A DNA stretch of 64,000 nucleotides from the NCBI GenBank assembly GCA_027491075.1, contig JAIXWX010000011.1:23155-87154 (forward strand). Reading direction: 5' to 3'. A model generated the notes under the pieces. It ran no database searches. It saw nothing but the letters and a program-made list of their open reading frames with translations, and was not told the DNA's origin. The DNA comes from Flavobacteriales bacterium (GTDB lineage: Bacteria; Bacteroidota; Bacteroidia; Flavobacteriales_D; Sanyastnellaceae). This document shows positions 61,101 to 64,000 of this stretch, one piece after another. Each line of letters starts with the position of its first letter. Position 1 is the first letter of the stretch. The position numbers and the translations under genes were made by a program.

Positions 61101-64000
61101 ACTACCCAGAAAATAGCTTATTTGAAAAACATGTCATTGATGAGAACGGTGCTTCTTTCTGGGAGTTTACAGATCACTTTGGAAGGGTCATTTGTAGAAG
61201 AACTTTTTCACTAATGACTGGTCCATCAAATGCTCCAGTATCCAGAAGTGTTGGGAGTGGAAGGTTGTCAGATAATCAAACAGTCGCTATACCTGGCGCT
61301 ACTCCTACTATTACAAAACTTGATATGTACTTCGTTTATGATCAATTTGGCAATTTATTATATGAAATACCGGCTATAGCAATAATTGCAATGAACGGAA
61401 ATTATCAATTATCTACAAATAATAGTGGAGTCAATCATAGTATTTTAAACGGGTATGTAACGGCAAGTCGATATGATAAGTACGGGAACACTGTAGAAAA
61501 GAAAAAGCCTGGAGAGGATTGGAGTCTTTACGTCTACAACAAGTTAAACCAAGTCATTTTATCAAAAACCCCTAGTCAAAGCCCAGACAATAACCAATGG
61601 AATTACGTTAAATATGATGATTTAAAACGACCCATTCAAACAGGTCTTTTCTCAACTACTCTAAGTCGAATACAACTGCAAGAACTTGCCATCTTCGGTG
61701 CTTCTTATACTATGGTTTCAGAAGATCGAACAGGAACATCCTCCGCAGTTTATACGAACATTTGTTTTCCGAATACAGATCTTGAAGTATTAACGGAAAC
61801 GTATTACGATAACTATGATTTCGATCTTAATGATTTCTCATATTCGAACGGCAATGAACCACCAGTTGCACAAACCAAACGTACAAGAGGAGTAACTACT
61901 GGTTCCCGCGTAGCTGTACTTAATGGATCGAGCGATCAACTTGTTAGCGTTAACTACTATGATGCATACGGAAGATCTGCTGTTTGTTTCAACGAGAATA
62001 TCCTCGGCGGATTTGATAAAATAACAAATATTTATGACTATACAGGATCATTGAAAGAAACTAGGCGTTACTTCAAAAGAAATAATGGCTCAAGTGATAT
62101 CATAAATATCATAAACAAATTTGAATATGATCATGCTGGAAGACCCACAATAACAAAACAGCGAATAAATAATGATGTGGAAGTAACTATAAGTAAACTA
62201 ATCTATAATGAATTAGGTCAACTCGTTAAAAAACATTTACATATAGCAGGTTCTGCTAATATCGGAATGCAGATTGTTGACTATCGATACAATGAAAGAG
62301 GTTGGTTGAAGAAAATCAATAACGCCGATTTATCCAACGATGGGGACAACCTAGAAAGCTGGGATGTATTTGGACAAGAGATTATTTATAATGACATTCA
62401 AAATTATTACAGCTCTACAATGCAAGTAAATGCAGAATATGGAGGTAACATTTCTGCAATTAAATGGAAAACCAATGTTTCAGAAGAAAATCCAAATCAT
62501 ATTGGTGGTCACAGTTATGTTTTTCGATATGATGACTTAGGCCAAATGACTAGTGCATTTTATGCTGCCAGTACCGATGAATTCATTGATAATTACAATT
62601 CCAGAATGAATTTTTGGGATGAGCGAGTCGGCTATGACACAAATGGTAATGTTATTAGCATGTATCGCTCAAGGGGCAAGAACGAGGAAGGAATTCCTCT
62701 TCCTGATTCAGAATTGAATCCAATAATAATGGATGCTATGTCATATCAATATTATGAGCATTCAAATAAATTGAAGTCAATTACGGATGCAGCGAGTATA
62801 GGATGGGTTGCTAATAGTTATTCCAATCCATATCCACATTTTGTGGACGGAAACATTTCCAGTATTGATTATCAATATGACTCAGAAGGTCGCTTGATTG
62901 AGGACACAAACAAGGGAATAGAGTTCATTTACAATCATCTTGATCTTGTGCTAAAGGCTAAGCAAGGCTCTGAAGAAGTAAATTTCATTTGGGATGCTAC
63001 TGGTGTGAAATTGGCAAAACAAGTAGGCAATAATACAATTTATTACTTCGGAGGAATCGAATATAACGGCAACACAATTTCCAGTATTGCAACATCCGAA
63101 GGAATCGCTCGCCCGTCAAGCGGCCAAGCAAATAGCCCGAATTGGCATTACGACTATTACCTAAAAGATCATCTGGGAAATGTTCGAGCAGTTATTACTG
63201 AAGAAAACAGTGAATTAGAAGCCGAGTCTGTTACCCTGGAAATCGCCCGAAGGTTAATTGAAGATGAAAGTTTCGACAATGTTTCAACAACTGAAAAAGA
63301 TAAGCCCTATCTTTATCCATACGATCCAGCCGATCCTAATAACAAGAAAGTAAGTGAACTTAGCAGGCTCAGCGGCAAGGCAATAGGACCGGCTAAGGTC
63401 ATTGCTGTCAGGAGAGGCGAAAAGGTTGACGTTAGTACAAAATTCTGGTACACCGAAGCACCAGGAACGCCCTTGACCGATCTAACGGAAATTCTTGCAG
63501 GCACTTTGTTTAACTTAGGAACTGCTAGTGTCGGCATTATACCCAGCGGACCCGAAAGAGGAATGGCGCTACTTAACAATGTTACAGGGCAGCAGTTTGG
63601 AAGTTTGAGCAGTTTCCTTTCCAACTCCTTTAACAATGTAAACTTAACGCGACCGCAGGCATATATCGTCTTTATGAGTTTTGATAAGAACATGATGTTA
63701 GACCCCCAAAACAGCGGAAAAATTCAAGTAACAGACGCCAATACCCTTGGGCAACTTACAAGAAATGATATCGTTTTTCGTAATGATGGATTTTTCTATG
63801 TTTATGTTACCAATCAAAGCGATTCACATGTAAATTTTGATAACCTGGTAATTCGCCGTTGGAAACCGCAAGTGCGAGTCACCTACGACTATTATCCATT
63901 CGGATTGGCTTGGGAAAATCCCAAACTACCAGATACCGAAGAAGGATTGCATGATCATACCTATCAAGACAAAGAGTATCAATTCGCTGAATTCACAGAT
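58130..64000 (+). CDS. RHS/YD-repeat protein, large C-terminal part, cut by the right edge
   Basis: The frame of the previous piece goes on after the TAG for 1,957 codons with no further stop and leaves the window open. The first internal ATG is at 58157. Recognisable parts in order: a receptor-like beta region with GGLRIKGISY near 58.77 kb; LRVFPWDAQM near 60.4 kb, then YD-repeat units such as YDEFGRE, YDAYGRS and YDHAGRP (60.4-62.2 kb); the core motif YYLKDHLGNVRAVI near 63.15 kb; and YDYYPFGLAWENP near 63.88 kb. The variable C-terminal tip, where a toxin could sit, lies outside. Codon use looks AT-richer than in the housekeeping genes. Confidence 0.85.

Noticed and set aside
63313..63693. 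126-codon minus-strand ORF inside the RHS gene
   Set aside because: Antisense shadow in a region where the plus strand carries the DHLGNVR core of the RHS family.

Overview
The window reads as a stretch of a Bacteroidota chromosome, most likely Flavobacteriales (Cryomorphaceae or Crocinitomicaceae-like; the exact family is a guess). The evidence is a PorZ-type protein of the type IX secretion system, a DUF4296 lipoprotein next to a Bacteroidota-type dihydroorotase, promoter elements of the TTTG / TAnnTTTG kind, and a Bacteroidota-type RHS/YD-repeat protein. Coding density is very high. No tRNA, rRNA, CRISPR array, insertion sequence or prophage gene was found.

Layout. 1-7.2 kb (+): a complete SUF iron-sulfur assembly operon (A-type carrier, sufB, C, D, S, E, a SufT-like DUF59 protein) followed by dxr of the MEP pathway. 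7.3-10.7 kb (-): a two-gene membrane cassette, a PHP-domain phosphoesterase and an unusual GT39 glycosyltransferase fused to a glycerophosphodiester phosphodiesterase; the two genes overlap by 113 nt. 10.9-12 kb: a Crp/Fnr regulator with a likely operator, convergent with a small orphan protein. 12-15.3 kb (-): pyrH-frr-gltX-folB. 15.4-18.3 kb: an aldehyde dehydrogenase, convergent with the 3-oxoacid CoA-transferase genes. 18.3-30.8 kb (-): leuS, fbp, a dolichol-phosphate-mannose-synthase-like glycosyltransferase, a DUF3667 protein, pyrC, a DUF4296 lipoprotein, an epimerase, uvrC and a class A PBP. 30.9-34.5 kb (+): porZ and folC. 34.5-36.4 kb (-): exbB-exbD-tonB. 36.5-38.5 kb (+): kup. 38.5-45 kb (-): ABC-F, anmK, glutamate dehydrogenase, a second exbB-exbD, nhaD. 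45.1-52 kb (+): acyl-CoA dehydrogenase, a 643-aa membrane-anchored protein, an MDR oxidoreductase, a helical-repeat protein, thiL. 52-53.7 kb (-): recJ.

The last 10 kb (53.8-64 kb, +) is the accessory part: a lipoprotein with six Cys-rich tandem repeats, a structured intergenic region with perfect hairpins, a coiled-coil/beta-barrel protein, and a giant RHS/YD-repeat gene that runs off the right edge. That RHS gene carries two lesions near its 5' end (a -1 frame change near 56,805 and an in-frame TAG at 58,127), yet stays open for the next 5.87 kb. This is the strongest anomaly in the window: a recent pseudogene, an assembly error, or recoding.

Functional links. SUF supplies clusters for enzymes that include IspG/IspH of the same pathway as Dxr. 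Two ExbBD motors serve envelope energy coupling, one of them with its own TonB. Kup and NhaD sit side by side for K+/Na+ balance. PBP1A, AnmK, UvrC and RecJ cover cell wall and DNA repair. No clear new defence system is visible; the best candidates for undescribed biology are the PHP plus GT39-GDPD cassette, the Zn-ribbon-like insert in the PBP, and the interrupted RHS locus with its barrel partner.
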